Shown here: piece by piece, positions 14,061 to 22,126 of the stretch | Position numbering within the stretch: position 1 is the first letter of the stretch | How the letters are laid out: each line of letters opens with the position of its first letter | Assembly (NCBI GenBank): GCA_016178255.1 | Contig: JACOTQ010000022.1 | Span: forward strand, 1 to 26,170 | Length of the DNA: 26,170 bases | Reading direction: 5' to 3' | Source: Candidatus Colwelliibacteriota bacterium | GTDB lineage: Bacteria > Patescibacteriota > Minisyncoccia > UBA6257 > Colwellbacteraceae | Notes under the pieces: model-generated | Databases searched by the model: none | Told to the model about the DNA's origin: nothing | The model's input: the letters and a program-made list of their open reading frames with translations, nothing else | Position numbers and translations under genes: made by a program

Positions 14061-14108
14061 TTCACTTAAAACATCTCTTGATTATTGGGTAAAAAATAAT
14101 TTTGACTG

Positions 14109-14114
14109 TACAAT
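14109..14114 (+). promoter_or_regulatory. -10 box (TACAAT) of the glycosylase gene
   Basis: TACAAT ends 6 nt before the ATG at 14121, with no Shine-Dalgarno between. Confidence 0.45.
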
Positions 14115-14120
14115 CATATT

Positions 14121-14807
14121 ATGAAAAAGCGAACTTTCGCGGCTAAAGCTCTAAATTTCTATAACGCCTTGGAATTTACTAATAAACTCCCTCATGGAGT
14201 CAAAATAATGAACCCGTACAAGGAGCCGGAAACACAAGGATATTTGAAGGAGTTCCTAGGAAAGTTTTTCGCGGATAATGTTGGCCGCGTCGCGGTTTTC
14301 GGCATAAATCCGGGAAGGTTCGGTTCCGGCATTACTGGGATAACTTTCACCGACCCGGTGGCGCTCGCGCAATTTTGCGGGATTCCAAACAATCTGCCAC
14401 AAGTTCGTGAACGCTCGTCGGAATTCATATACGAATTTATCAATCATTGGGGCGGTCCGGAGAAGTTTTATCGCGACTTCTTTCTCACGGCCGCCTCGCC
14501 TCTTGGTTTCACGCGTAACGGAATCAACTTTAATTACTATGATGACCGACTCCTTTTCAAACTCGTCAAACCTTTTATAATTGAGTCAATCAAAGCCCAC
14601 TTTGATTTCAGTATCCGTCCCGAAACGGCCATCATCTTGGGCACCGGAAAAAACCAAAAGGCGCTCACCAAAATTAATCAGGAGTTCGGATTCTTCAAAA
14701 AAGTTTACGCCGTCGAACATCCCCGTTTCATAATGCAGTATCGAAGGAAAAAGCTAAAAGAATATATCAAAAGATACCGGGATGTCTTTAGCCAAGCTAT
14801 GAAATGA
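14121..14807 (+). CDS. SMUG2-like uracil-DNA glycosylase family protein (DUF4918)
   Basis: Members of this family sit in the uracil-DNA glycosylase superfamily and start base-excision repair of deaminated bases. The 228-residue protein shows the N-terminal active-site region AVFGINPGRFGSGITGITFT with DPVALAQFCGIP, the middle helix ERSSEFIYEFINHWGG, FYRDFFLTAASPLGF, and the late superfamily loop EHPRFIMQYRRKK, where the His-Pro corresponds to the HPS-type leucine-loop motif. Substrate range is not deducible. It opens a four-gene same-strand run with alaX 28 nt downstream, although alaX has its own -10 box. Length fits the family. Confidence 0.78.
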   Translation: MKKRTFAAKALNFYNALEFTNKLPHGVKIMNPYKEPETQGYLKEFLGKFFADNVGRVAVFGINPGRFGSGITGITFTDPVALAQFCGIPNNLPQVRERSSEFIYEFINHWGGPEKFYRDFFLTAASPLGFTRNGINFNYYDDRLLFKLVKPFIIESIKAHFDFSIRPETAIILGTGKNQKALTKINQEFGFFKKVYAVEHPRFIMQYRRKKLKEYIKRYRDVFSQAMK

Positions 14808-14823
14808 GACATTAATTAACTAT

Positions 14824-14829
14824 TATAAT
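14824..14829 (+). promoter_or_regulatory. -10 box (TATAAT) of alaX
   Basis: A perfect TATAAT ends 6 nt before the ATG at 14836; no Shine-Dalgarno. It would give a leaderless start for the alaX-DUF192-aminopeptidase group. Confidence 0.55.
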
Positions 14830-14835
14830 ATTTAT

Positions 14836-15573
14836 ATGAATCAAACCAAATTAAAATATCTTCAGGATTTCACGCTTCTCGAATCAGTTTCGCGAGTTGT
14901 CGAAACTTCCCAGGAAAACGAACGAAATGTTGTCATACTGGACGAAACCATTTTTTACCCGCAGGGCGGCGGTCAGCCTTACGATAGGGGCATCATTGAG
15001 GGGCTCTCTGGGAAGTTCGCAGTTGAGGAAGTGCGTTTTATTGACGGCGTTGTAAAACACATCGGCAAATTTGAGAATGGCGTCCTTAATACTGGCGATG
15101 AAGTAAAATGCTTGGTTGATAGCCAGCGCCGGAAACTGCACAGCCGTATCCATTCCGCGGGTCATGTCGTTGACATGGCCGTTACTTCCTTGAACCTCAA
15201 TTGGGTGCCCGGAAAGGGATATCACTTTCCTGATGGCCCCTATGTTGAATACGCCGGAAACCTCGGCGAAACAGACAAAGAGAGGTTGAAAACCGACATT
15301 GAAAATTTGTGCAATAAATTTGTCGACGAAAATCGGGAAACCAAGCTTCTTCTTATAGATAAAGAAAAAATGAAAGAGGTTTGTCATTTTGTACCCGACT
15401 ATATTCCCGAAGATAAACCCGCGCGAGTTGTCATGTACGGCGATTTCGGAGTTCCGTGCGGCGGTACCCATGTCGGTCACCTTGGCGATATTGGCCATAT
15501 GACTATTAGAAAAATAAAATCCGAGGGTGAAAACGTTCGCGTTGGTTATGACGTGGATAGAATTATTGATTAA
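14836..15573 (+). CDS. alaX: AlaX-type alanyl-tRNA editing protein
   Basis: AlaX proteins are free-standing copies of the alanyl-tRNA synthetase editing domain and deacylate Ser- or Gly-tRNA(Ala). The 245-residue protein has the beta-barrel part (ILDETIFYPQGGGQPYDRG, typical of the larger AlaXp-II/M forms) followed by the catalytic domain with zinc ligands H102 and H106 (LHSRIHSAGH) and C208/H212 (VPCGGTHVGHL). IKSEGENVRVGYDV closes the domain. All four metal ligands are present, so activity is expected. The stop TAA at 15571-15573 overlaps an ATG (TAATG) that begins the broken DUF192 gene, a translational-coupling arrangement. Confidence 0.93.
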   Translation: MNQTKLKYLQDFTLLESVSRVVETSQENERNVVILDETIFYPQGGGQPYDRGIIEGLSGKFAVEEVRFIDGVVKHIGKFENGVLNTGDEVKCLVDSQRRKLHSRIHSAGHVVDMAVTSLNLNWVPGKGYHFPDGPYVEYAGNLGETDKERLKTDIENLCNKFVDENRETKLLLIDKEKMKEVCHFVPDYIPEDKPARVVMYGDFGVPCGGTHVGHLGDIGHMTIRKIKSEGENVRVGYDVDRIID

Positions 15574-15729
15574 TGATGGCCAATGATGTTGGGACGGTCT
15601 GCCGCGGAGCTTACTGCTTAGAAGTGGAAATCGCAGACAATTTTTTTTTTTTTTTTTTGTCCTTGAAGTTAACGCCGGAGTTTCGGATAATTTCGAAACA
15701 GGCCAAGAGTTAACCTTTTATAGCCAATG
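15573..15729 (+). pseudogene. DUF192-family protein remnant with poly-T replacing its middle
   Basis: The start (MMANDVGTVCRGAYCLEVEI, then ADN) resembles the first strand of DUF192 proteins, which continue with ADTPEERARGLMFR-like sequence. Directly after ADN come 18 T. Beyond the run the frame that makes sense reads VLEVNAGVSDNFETGQELTF plus YSQ, matching the family's C-terminal VLE(V/I)-NAG-x-GD-x-(V/L)-x-F strand pair; its TGA overlaps the ATG of the aminopeptidase gene. About 70 codons of the middle are missing. With 18 T the two ends are out of frame; 16 or 19 T would join them. Identification rests on short terminal matches and the tight spacing on both sides. Confidence 0.62.
15641..15658 (+). 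repeat. Homopolymer of 18 T
   Basis: An uninterrupted T run inside the DUF192 remnant, by far the longest homopolymer in the window. It lies exactly where the family's middle is missing, so it may mark an assembly gap or a length-variable tract. Confidence 0.95.
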
Positions 15730-18294
15730 AAATCATCCGCAAAACAAGGGGTTCGCCTCCCCGCTCACATCAAACCTTTACGATATAAAATAAGCTTGAA
15801 ACCAGACCTTGAAGCTTTTACTTTCGAGGGGGTTGAAACCATCAACCTGGCGCTAGGGAAAAGCTCCAACCAAGTCACCCTTCACTCCAAAGAACTGGAT
15901 ATTGAATCCGCCGAAGTCACAAGTGGCAAGGAGAAAACCTTTGCTTTGAAAATAGACTACGATGAAAGGGCAGAAACCGCCACATTCACTTTTCCCAATA
16001 AAATCCGCAAGGGAAACATTCAGTTGAAGATAGTCTTTAGAGGAGTACTGAACGACAAAATGAATGGCTTTTACAAAAGCCATTACAAGGTTGGCGATAA
16101 GACCCATTACATAGCCACCACGCAGTTTGAAGCGACTGACGCGCGGCGCGCTTTCCCGTGTTTTGACGAACCCGCGGCGAAAGCGGTATTTGATATTAGT
16201 CTCATTGTCCCCCAAAAAAGTACCGCTATTTCGAATACGATGCCAACGGAGATTCTGGAACATGGAATGGGCTACAAAATAGTTAACTTCGCCCCGACTC
16301 CTAAAATGTCCACTTATCTTCTGGCTTTCATAGTTGGCGATTTCGAACATATCGAAAAAAGAACTAAAGACGGTGTATTGGTTAGAGTATTTGTGACGCC
16401 CGGTAAAATTCATCAAGCTCAATTCGCCCTTGAATGCGCCACGAAAATCATTTCTTTCTTTAACAAATACTTCGATATCCCCTATCCTCTGCCGGTAATG
16501 GACTTAATCGCGATTCCCGATTTTTCCGTCGGCGCGATGGAAAACTGGGGAGCAATAACTTACAGGGAATCGGCGATACTCCTCGACCCCGAACACTCTT
16601 CAACAACAAGCAAACAATGGATAGCTTTAGTTATCGCCCACGAGCTCTCACATCAATGGTTCGGCAATTTGGTAACTATGGAATGGTGGACGCATATATG
16701 GCTGAACGAAGGCTTTGCCTCTTATATAGAATATCTGGCCGTTGACCATCTCTTCCCTAAATGGGATATATGGACTCAATTTATCCACAACGATTTGGGA
16801 ACAGCGTTAGAATTTGACGCGCTTCAAAACACTCACCCGGTTGAGATTGACGTTCATCACCCGGAAGAAATAAGCGAGATTTTCGACGCGGTCAGTTACT
16901 CAAAAGGCGCGAGCATTATTCGCATGCTTGCGGAATATTTAGGTGAAACCGACTTCCGTAACGGCCTTCGATATTATCTCAAAAAACACAGCTATTCCAA
17001 TACTTCAACTATTCACCTCTGGAAGGCGTTAGAGAAAGTATCGGGGAAACCTGTAGAAAAAATGATGAGCGGCTGGACAAGGAAAAGCGGCTACCCTCTC
17101 ATTACGGTATCGGAAAATAAAGGCAGGCTTATGATAGAACAGAAAAGATTCTTCTCAAGCCCCATTTCTGAATCTAAAACCAAGGACGCCGCGCTTTGGC
17201 GTGTGCCCGTAAGCTACAAAACCAATGATACAAAACTGAAAAAACAGTTTCTTCTCACAAAGCAAAAGGTTGAAATCACAAAACCAACCGGTGAATGGAT
17301 TAAATTCAACATCAATGAATCGGGATTTTTTAGAACAAATTACTCGGATAACCTTAGGAAAGCTCTCGAGGATTCTGTAAAAACAAAGCGACTGGGGGCC
17401 GGTGACCGGCTCGGCCTCATTCGTGATATCATGGCATTAACTGAATCAGGTAAAATTCCGACGGTAAAGGCGCTGGAATTCGCCAAGCACTACAAAAACG
17501 AAACAGATTATACCGTCTGGCTGGAATTAGCCTCCGACCTTAATAAAATTCATTTTCTAATCGCGCATGAACCGTTTGTAAAAGAATATGAGTCTTTTGC
17601 CGCTAAAATATTCGCCCCCATTGCCGAAAAAGCCGGCTGGACAAAAAAACCAAATGAAAATCATACCCAAACCCTCTTGAGAAGCCTGGCTCTTTCAAGC
17701 TTCGGAACATATGGAGACTTGGAAACAATCAACCAAGCTAAAGAATTATTTGGGAAATTGAAGGATGGCAAAAATTCCATTCACGCTGACCTAAGAAGTG
17801 TCGTCTACAATTTAACTACTAAGAACGGTGGGGTGAAAGAATACGAGAAACTGGCAAAGATGTACAAAGCAGTGTCGCTTCATGAAGAAAAAAACAGAAT
17901 CGGAAGAGCTTTGGGTAATTTCAGAAACAAAAACTTGCTAAAGAAAACTTTGGCGTTCTCTTTATCGAAACATGTGCGTCCGCAAGACACCATTGGAATA
18001 ATCGCTGGCGTTTGGTTTAACCCTGATGGTCATGACTTGGCCTGGAATTTCGTAAAAGCAAACTGGGAAGATTTTCTGAAACGCTACGGCGGCGGTCATA
18101 GCCTTTCGCGGCTTTTGGCTTGCGCCGGTTCTTCGGCCTCGGCAGCTCAAGCAAAAAATTTCAAAGACTTTTTCAAGAAAAACGCCGCCCCGGGCGCTAA
18201 GAGGACCATTGAACAAGCTTTAGAGAGTATAAATTCCAACGTAGCTTGGCTCATGCGAGAGAAAATAAGACTGGCAAAGTATTTCCTTAAATGA
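15727..18294 (+). CDS. M1-family zinc aminopeptidase (PepN/APN-like)
   Basis: The 855-residue enzyme would release N-terminal residues from peptides and could feed amino acids to an organism with limited biosynthesis. The N-terminal beta domain holds TTQFEATDARRAFPCFDEPA; the catalytic domain holds GAMENWG (269-275) and HELSHQWFGN with zinc ligands H305 and H309 and catalytic E306, followed by E328 in WLNEGFASYIEY. The middle and C-terminal helical domain (ERAP1_C-like) extends to the end, as in full-length eukaryote-like members. No signal peptide is evident, so it is probably cytoplasmic. The ATG overlaps the TGA of the DUF192 frame. The gene looks intact and ends just before the csp terminator on the opposite strand. 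Confidence 0.94.
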   Translation: MKSSAKQGVRLPAHIKPLRYKISLKPDLEAFTFEGVETINLALGKSSNQVTLHSKELDIESAEVTSGKEKTFALKIDYDERAETATFTFPNKIRKGNIQLKIVFRGVLNDKMNGFYKSHYKVGDKTHYIATTQFEATDARRAFPCFDEPAAKAVFDISLIVPQKSTAISNTMPTEILEHGMGYKIVNFAPTPKMSTYLLAFIVGDFEHIEKRTKDGVLVRVFVTPGKIHQAQFALECATKIISFFNKYFDIPYPLPVMDLIAIPDFSVGAMENWGAITYRESAILLDPEHSSTTSKQWIALVIAHELSHQWFGNLVTMEWWTHIWLNEGFASYIEYLAVDHLFPKWDIWTQFIHNDLGTALEFDALQNTHPVEIDVHHPEEISEIFDAVSYSKGASIIRMLAEYLGETDFRNGLRYYLKKHSYSNTSTIHLWKALEKVSGKPVEKMMSGWTRKSGYPLITVSENKGRLMIEQKRFFSSPISESKTKDAALWRVPVSYKTNDTKLKKQFLLTKQKVEITKPTGEWIKFNINESGFFRTNYSDNLRKALEDSVKTKRLGAGDRLGLIRDIMALTESGKIPTVKALEFAKHYKNETDYTVWLELASDLNKIHFLIAHEPFVKEYESFAAKIFAPIAEKAGWTKKPNENHTQTLLRSLALSSFGTYGDLETINQAKELFGKLKDGKNSIHADLRSVVYNLTTKNGGVKEYEKLAKMYKAVSLHEEKNRIGRALGNFRNKNLLKKTLAFSLSKHVRPQDTIGIIAGVWFNPDGHDLAWNFVKANWEDFLKRYGGGHSLSRLLACAGSSASAAQAKNFKDFFKKNAAPGAKRTIEQALESINSNVAWLMREKIRLAKYFLK

Positions 18295-18354
18295 CAGCGG
18301 AAAAGAAGTAAGATCTTTTGACCAGCCAGCTTTGGCAAATACGAAAATAAAAAC

Positions 18355-18376
18355 CGCCCCGCAAAATTGCGGGGCG
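18355..18376 (-). terminator. Rho-independent terminator of the cold-shock gene
   Basis: CGCCCCGCAA pairs with TTGCGGGGCG; on the minus strand it is followed by GTTTTTATTTTC. It may also stop plus-strand transcription from the aminopeptidase gene, though there the T-tract is absent. Confidence 0.85.
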
Positions 18377-18393
18377 ATCTTTCCATCTAAAAC

Positions 18394-18591
18394 TTAGGCT
18401 CGCGCCACGTTCTTGGCGCTTGGACCCTTCTCCGTGTCAACAACCTCAAAAGTGACCGCATCGCCTACTTTGAGTTCGTCGAACATCACGCCGCTTAAAT
18501 CCTTAGAGTGGAAGAAAAGGTCCTTGTCTTCGCCCTCGCGAGCGATAAACCCAAAACCTTTATCTGTAAGCTTCTTGATAGTTCCTGTCAT
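18394..18591 (-). CDS. Cold-shock domain protein (CspA family)
   Basis: A 65-residue OB-fold nucleic-acid-binding protein: MTGTIKKLTDKGFGFIAREG contains RNP1 (KGFGFI) and DLFFHSKDL is RNP2, followed by LKVGDAVTFEVVDTEKGPSA and the terminal AKNVARA. Length and motif order are standard. It probably acts as an RNA chaperone. It has a well-formed promoter (18663-18690), a leader of about 65 nt with a GCCTATATAGGC palindrome (18638-18649), and a strong terminator, so it is a monocistronic, likely well-expressed unit. Confidence 0.95.
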   Translation of the reverse strand: MTGTIKKLTDKGFGFIAREGEDKDLFFHSKDLSGVMFDELKVGDAVTFEVVDTEKGPSAKNVARA

Positions 18592-18662
18592 ATGATTTTT
18601 AGTTTTTCTTCTTAGAAACCCGACCTAGTCTCTCTGTGCCTATATAGGCTGGCACAAACCAA

Positions 18663-18690
18663 ATTATACAACTAATTAGAATTATATCAA
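18663..18690 (-). promoter_or_regulatory. Promoter of the cold-shock gene
   Basis: On the minus strand, TTGATA (18690-18685) and TATAAT (18668-18663) are 16 nt apart. The -35 overlaps the stop codon of the helicase gene. Start is expected near 18656, giving a leader of about 65 nt. Confidence 0.65.
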
Positions 18691-21600
18691 CCCCAATGGT
18701 CCTTTAGAAGGTCATCCTCAAAAGCCATTATGCCATTCATATCTTTTGGATATTTGGCGATATCAGGGAAATCTAGAGATTTTATTTTGTCATACACGAC
18801 GCTAATCAAAGCCTTCATCCGTTCAAGCTCTTTCTTTTCTATATGGGCAGGTAAATCTATAATCTGTCCGCGGGAAGGTTCTACAAACTGAATAATACCG
18901 TCATTAACCGAATACTTCCCTCCAAAATCTCGTGAATTCTCAATAAGTAGCTTATAAAAAACAAGTTGTTCGCGGTATCGCCAAGCTTTTATTTTTTCGT
19001 ATGAATCGCTTGGCGACCAATCTCTAATCGCTTTACCAGTCTTAAAATCGCAAACTGTCATCTCGCCATTCGAAATTGTTATTTTATCAATTTTGCCAGT
19101 AATATGCGCGTCTCCTACAACCACGCCCTGACTTCTAAAATTAAATTCAATTTTATCTTGCAATGAGAAACTGCTTTTCTTTTCAGTATAGAATGCCTCA
19201 AGCGCCCTCTGGCCCCTCTTTAACATCAGCCTGAACTCTTTCTCATTCAGACGTTCATTTTTGAGCATTTCTTCAAACCAAAAAATGACTTCTCTTACTA
19301 AGGGCAATTTCCTCCGGCTCTTGAAATGGGTATATATAAATTGAATCGTGTTATGAATGGCTGAACCGTACGCTCCGCTTGGGCTCTTAGGTTCAGGAAA
19401 TCTCAATAAATTTTTCTCGAAAAAAGCGAGAGGCCCGCCGCCGGCAACATTCAAGAAATTCTGCAAATGCGTCACACTCAAATGATAATCCTGAAGAAGT
19501 GGTTTAAGTAACGCCTTTTCATCAGAGACAAAAGGTCCGCCGCGTGTTGGGTTCCAAAGTCTGATTGCCAATTCTTCGGAACCAAATCCGGCGCCCTCCA
19601 TGCTCACAAACTCCGATTTAAACAGTTCGCTCTCCCCGTGAGACGGAGATAAAAATCCAAGCCGGGCGGAATCTTTGCCTCTATGGTCAGCGTTATAAGA
19701 AGTAAGATACAGTAACCGCTTAGCCCTCGTCATGGCCACATAGAATAGTCTTAACTTGTCATCGAGGTTATCCCCAGCCGGCTTTATGGATAAATTCATT
19801 GGCAACGGCACACTCCTTCCGCTACGCCTCTCTCCCCAGATATCTTCTTGGCAATTAATTACAAAGACTGCTTCAAACTCAAGCCCCTTTGCTTTGTGGG
19901 CACTCATAAACTGTACTGCGTCATTAGCATTAACGAATTGGCTCACATTATTAATAGCCAAGTTATTTTTGAGATGCATATCAATAAAATTAAGCATGTC
20001 CGCCGTTAGCACCGGCCTGCCACGGTGATATTCGCGAAGCGCTGCCACGAAGGATTGCAAGGACGATAAGAAGCGCATATATTCGGCAGGCTCTTTGGCA
20101 ACGCGGTCTTTGCTAAAATAATACGACCTAAACGGGCTGAACATTTCATGCCTTACGATTGTTTCGTCTTCGCTATCTTCGTCTGGCAATATTTGCTGAG
20201 GCCCGCCTACTAATTCATGGAAAATCTCCTCGGCTGTTCCGTAAGTGGCTCGCGCGCCGAGGTCAATAAAAAAATCGGCTATCTCCTTGAACTTTCCACC
20301 GCGTTCTCGCATAACCGTGAGCCACTGTTTTCTTTCCCTGCGAGCTTTAATTGAAAGCTCCCAGACCATCGAACGCTCAATGCTCCAAAAGGGATAACTT
20401 AATATTTCAGGCAGAAGATTATCGGCTTCTCCGGACTTTTTCATTATTGAATCAACGAATCTCACCATCGTGAAAAGCTCGCGGATGTGCGGCTGAAGAA
20501 GCACATTATCCTGACGTTCGTAAGAAACCGGCACTTTAGCGGCGTGGAAATATGGAACCAAGTCTTCGAGTTCCTTATGTTCCCGTGCTATGATGGCAAC
20601 TTCATTCCCGAGAACGCCCTTTTTGATAAGTTTCTTAACTTCCTCCGCAATCCAGCGATACTGAACATCTCGTGACACAAACTCTCGGCCGTAAACAGCT
20701 CCGTCTTTAAGGACTCTATTTGCCGAGACAAGTTCTTTTTTCACGTCAGGCAAGATATTCTGAAGCTGGCCCATACCTTTCTTGATAATATGGCGCGCCG
20801 CGTCAAGTATATCTTGCGTCGAACGATAATTTCTCGTGAGGACAATCAATGACGGGTCACGATACGTTTTTCGAAAATCGATGATATTTGAAATCTCCGC
20901 GCCTTGAAACTTGTAAATCGCCTGGTCGTCATCACCCACAACCATCACGTTCGGCCGGCCTTCATGGATTTCATGGCCCGTTAAAAGGCGCAGCAAGCGC
21001 ATTTGAGCGTTATTGGTGTCTTGAAACTCATCCACGAGGATATATTGATATTGTTCCTGCAAATCAAGCTTCACGCCGACATTGCGTTCAAGCATCGCTA
21101 TTGTATCAAGTATCATGTCGTTATAATCATAATAGCCCTCCTCCCGCATGCGCGCCGCGTATTCTACATATATCTCCGAGAGAGCCTCGATTCTTTCAGC
21201 CTTAAATAAATCTGCCAAATGAGTGAGCTTATCGTCGCCTCTCTCGGTCCAATTCTTTTTCCATTGTGTTATCGGTCCAGTACTATTGTTTTCTTGCGCA
21301 TCCCTCACGGCGACGGAAAGCGTGCTGGCAATAAATTCAGAGAGAGGTTCAAAGAATCCTGGCAGAGGAACGGATTTACATTTTCTGATTTTCGAGACCG
21401 CTTTTAACACAACTGGAAGCGTTTTTGGGGAAATTCTGTCCTTGAACACAGCTTGAACTATTGGGTCAGCATAGGCTATGGCTTTTTCATTTTCAGCAAG
21501 AATATTTTTGAACTCGGCGGGAGTTAATCCGGCCTTTTTGATGTACTCAATTGCCTGTCTTGCTTTCTGTAAATAAACGAACTGACTATTGTGTTCGGAG

Positions 21601-22022
21601 CGCAATGGATTTCCGTAATCAAGCCCGCTAAAAATTTCTTCCAAAATCTCCGTCTGTGTAAAGTCATCAGCCGGAAGAAATGACACGCCTCCATAGAAAT
21701 GCTCCGGATAACGATTAATTATCTCCACGCCAAAACTATGAAAAGTGTGGATTGCCACGCGGTAAGCTTCCTGCCCGAGCAAACCAGTCAAACGCTGTCT
21801 CATATTGAAAGCGGCGGCTTCAGTAAAAGTTAAGCAAAGTATATTCCCCGGCGTAACATCCACATTCCGTAAAATATTCATAACACGCAGACTTAATAAC
21901 TCTGTTTTACCAGACCCAGGTCCAGCAATCACCATTACCGGGCCCTCAATCGTATCCACCGCTTTTTTTTGTTCAGGATTAAGGCGTTTATAAGCCGCCT
22001 CGAACTTTGATGACATTTTCAT
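18687..22022 (-). CDS. UvrD/Rep-like superfamily 1 helicase with C-terminal PD-(D/E)XK nuclease domain
   Basis: The 1111-residue protein carries the SF1A helicase motifs in order: Q-motif LNPEQKKAVDTIEGP, Walker A AGPGSGKTELL, motif Ia LTFTEAAAFNMRQRL, Walker B VDEFQDTNNAQ, GDDDQAIYKFQGA, NYRSTQDI, AHKAKGLEFEAVFV and FYVAMTRAKRLLYL. The last 250 residues form a RecB/AddB-type nuclease: GSAIHNTIQFIYTHF, then ITGKIDKI, VCDFKTGK (the D-x-K active site) and YREQLVFYKLLIE. Helicase plus nuclease in one chain suggests double-strand break end processing or repair, like AddA. A short variant of the helicase insertion is normal for this lineage. The start ATGAAAATG gives two adjacent options. The gene appears complete, unlike several neighbours. 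Confidence 0.92.
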   Translation of the reverse strand: MKMSSKFEAAYKRLNPEQKKAVDTIEGPVMVIAGPGSGKTELLSLRVMNILRNVDVTPGNILCLTFTEAAAFNMRQRLTGLLGQEAYRVAIHTFHSFGVEIINRYPEHFYGGVSFLPADDFTQTEILEEIFSGLDYGNPLRSEHNSQFVYLQKARQAIEYIKKAGLTPAEFKNILAENEKAIAYADPIVQAVFKDRISPKTLPVVLKAVSKIRKCKSVPLPGFFEPLSEFIASTLSVAVRDAQENNSTGPITQWKKNWTERGDDKLTHLADLFKAERIEALSEIYVEYAARMREEGYYDYNDMILDTIAMLERNVGVKLDLQEQYQYILVDEFQDTNNAQMRLLRLLTGHEIHEGRPNVMVVGDDDQAIYKFQGAEISNIIDFRKTYRDPSLIVLTRNYRSTQDILDAARHIIKKGMGQLQNILPDVKKELVSANRVLKDGAVYGREFVSRDVQYRWIAEEVKKLIKKGVLGNEVAIIAREHKELEDLVPYFHAAKVPVSYERQDNVLLQPHIRELFTMVRFVDSIMKKSGEADNLLPEILSYPFWSIERSMVWELSIKARRERKQWLTVMRERGGKFKEIADFFIDLGARATYGTAEEIFHELVGGPQQILPDEDSEDETIVRHEMFSPFRSYYFSKDRVAKEPAEYMRFLSSLQSFVAALREYHRGRPVLTADMLNFIDMHLKNNLAINNVSQFVNANDAVQFMSAHKAKGLEFEAVFVINCQEDIWGERRSGRSVPLPMNLSIKPAGDNLDDKLRLFYVAMTRAKRLLYLTSYNADHRGKDSARLGFLSPSHGESELFKSEFVSMEGAGFGSEELAIRLWNPTRGGPFVSDEKALLKPLLQDYHLSVTHLQNFLNVAGGGPLAFFEKNLLRFPEPKSPSGAYGSAIHNTIQFIYTHFKSRRKLPLVREVIFWFEEMLKNERLNEKEFRLMLKRGQRALEAFYTEKKSSFSLQDKIEFNFRSQGVVVGDAHITGKIDKITISNGEMTVCDFKTGKAIRDWSPSDSYEKIKAWRYREQLVFYKLLIENSRDFGGKYSVNDGIIQFVEPSRGQIIDLPAHIEKKELERMKALISVVYDKIKSLDFPDIAKYPKDMNGIMAFEDDLLKDHWG

Positions 22023-22126
22023 GTAATTACTTAAAGCATATATTAATTTGTTTTATTATCCAGATGTGTGGTATATCCTAAATTAGGAATGTCTCCAGAT
22101 CTTTAAGTCTTCAATAAGGAGCTGAT

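Noticed and set aside
13842..14069. Alternative 75-codon frame overlapping the small gene
   Set aside because: Low-complexity Arg/Ser/Ala-rich translation and no ribosome binding site, unlike the frame starting at 13823.
14884..15498. Long open frame of 204 codons on the minus strand
   Set aside because: It is antisense to alaX, whose catalytic motifs are all present; no family features in the antisense translation.
15668..15714. Large nested inverted repeat (GTTAAC ends, GTTTCG/CGAAAC inside) before the aminopeptidase
   Set aside because: It falls within sequence that still encodes the DUF192 C-terminus, and the pairing is interrupted; coding explains it sufficiently.
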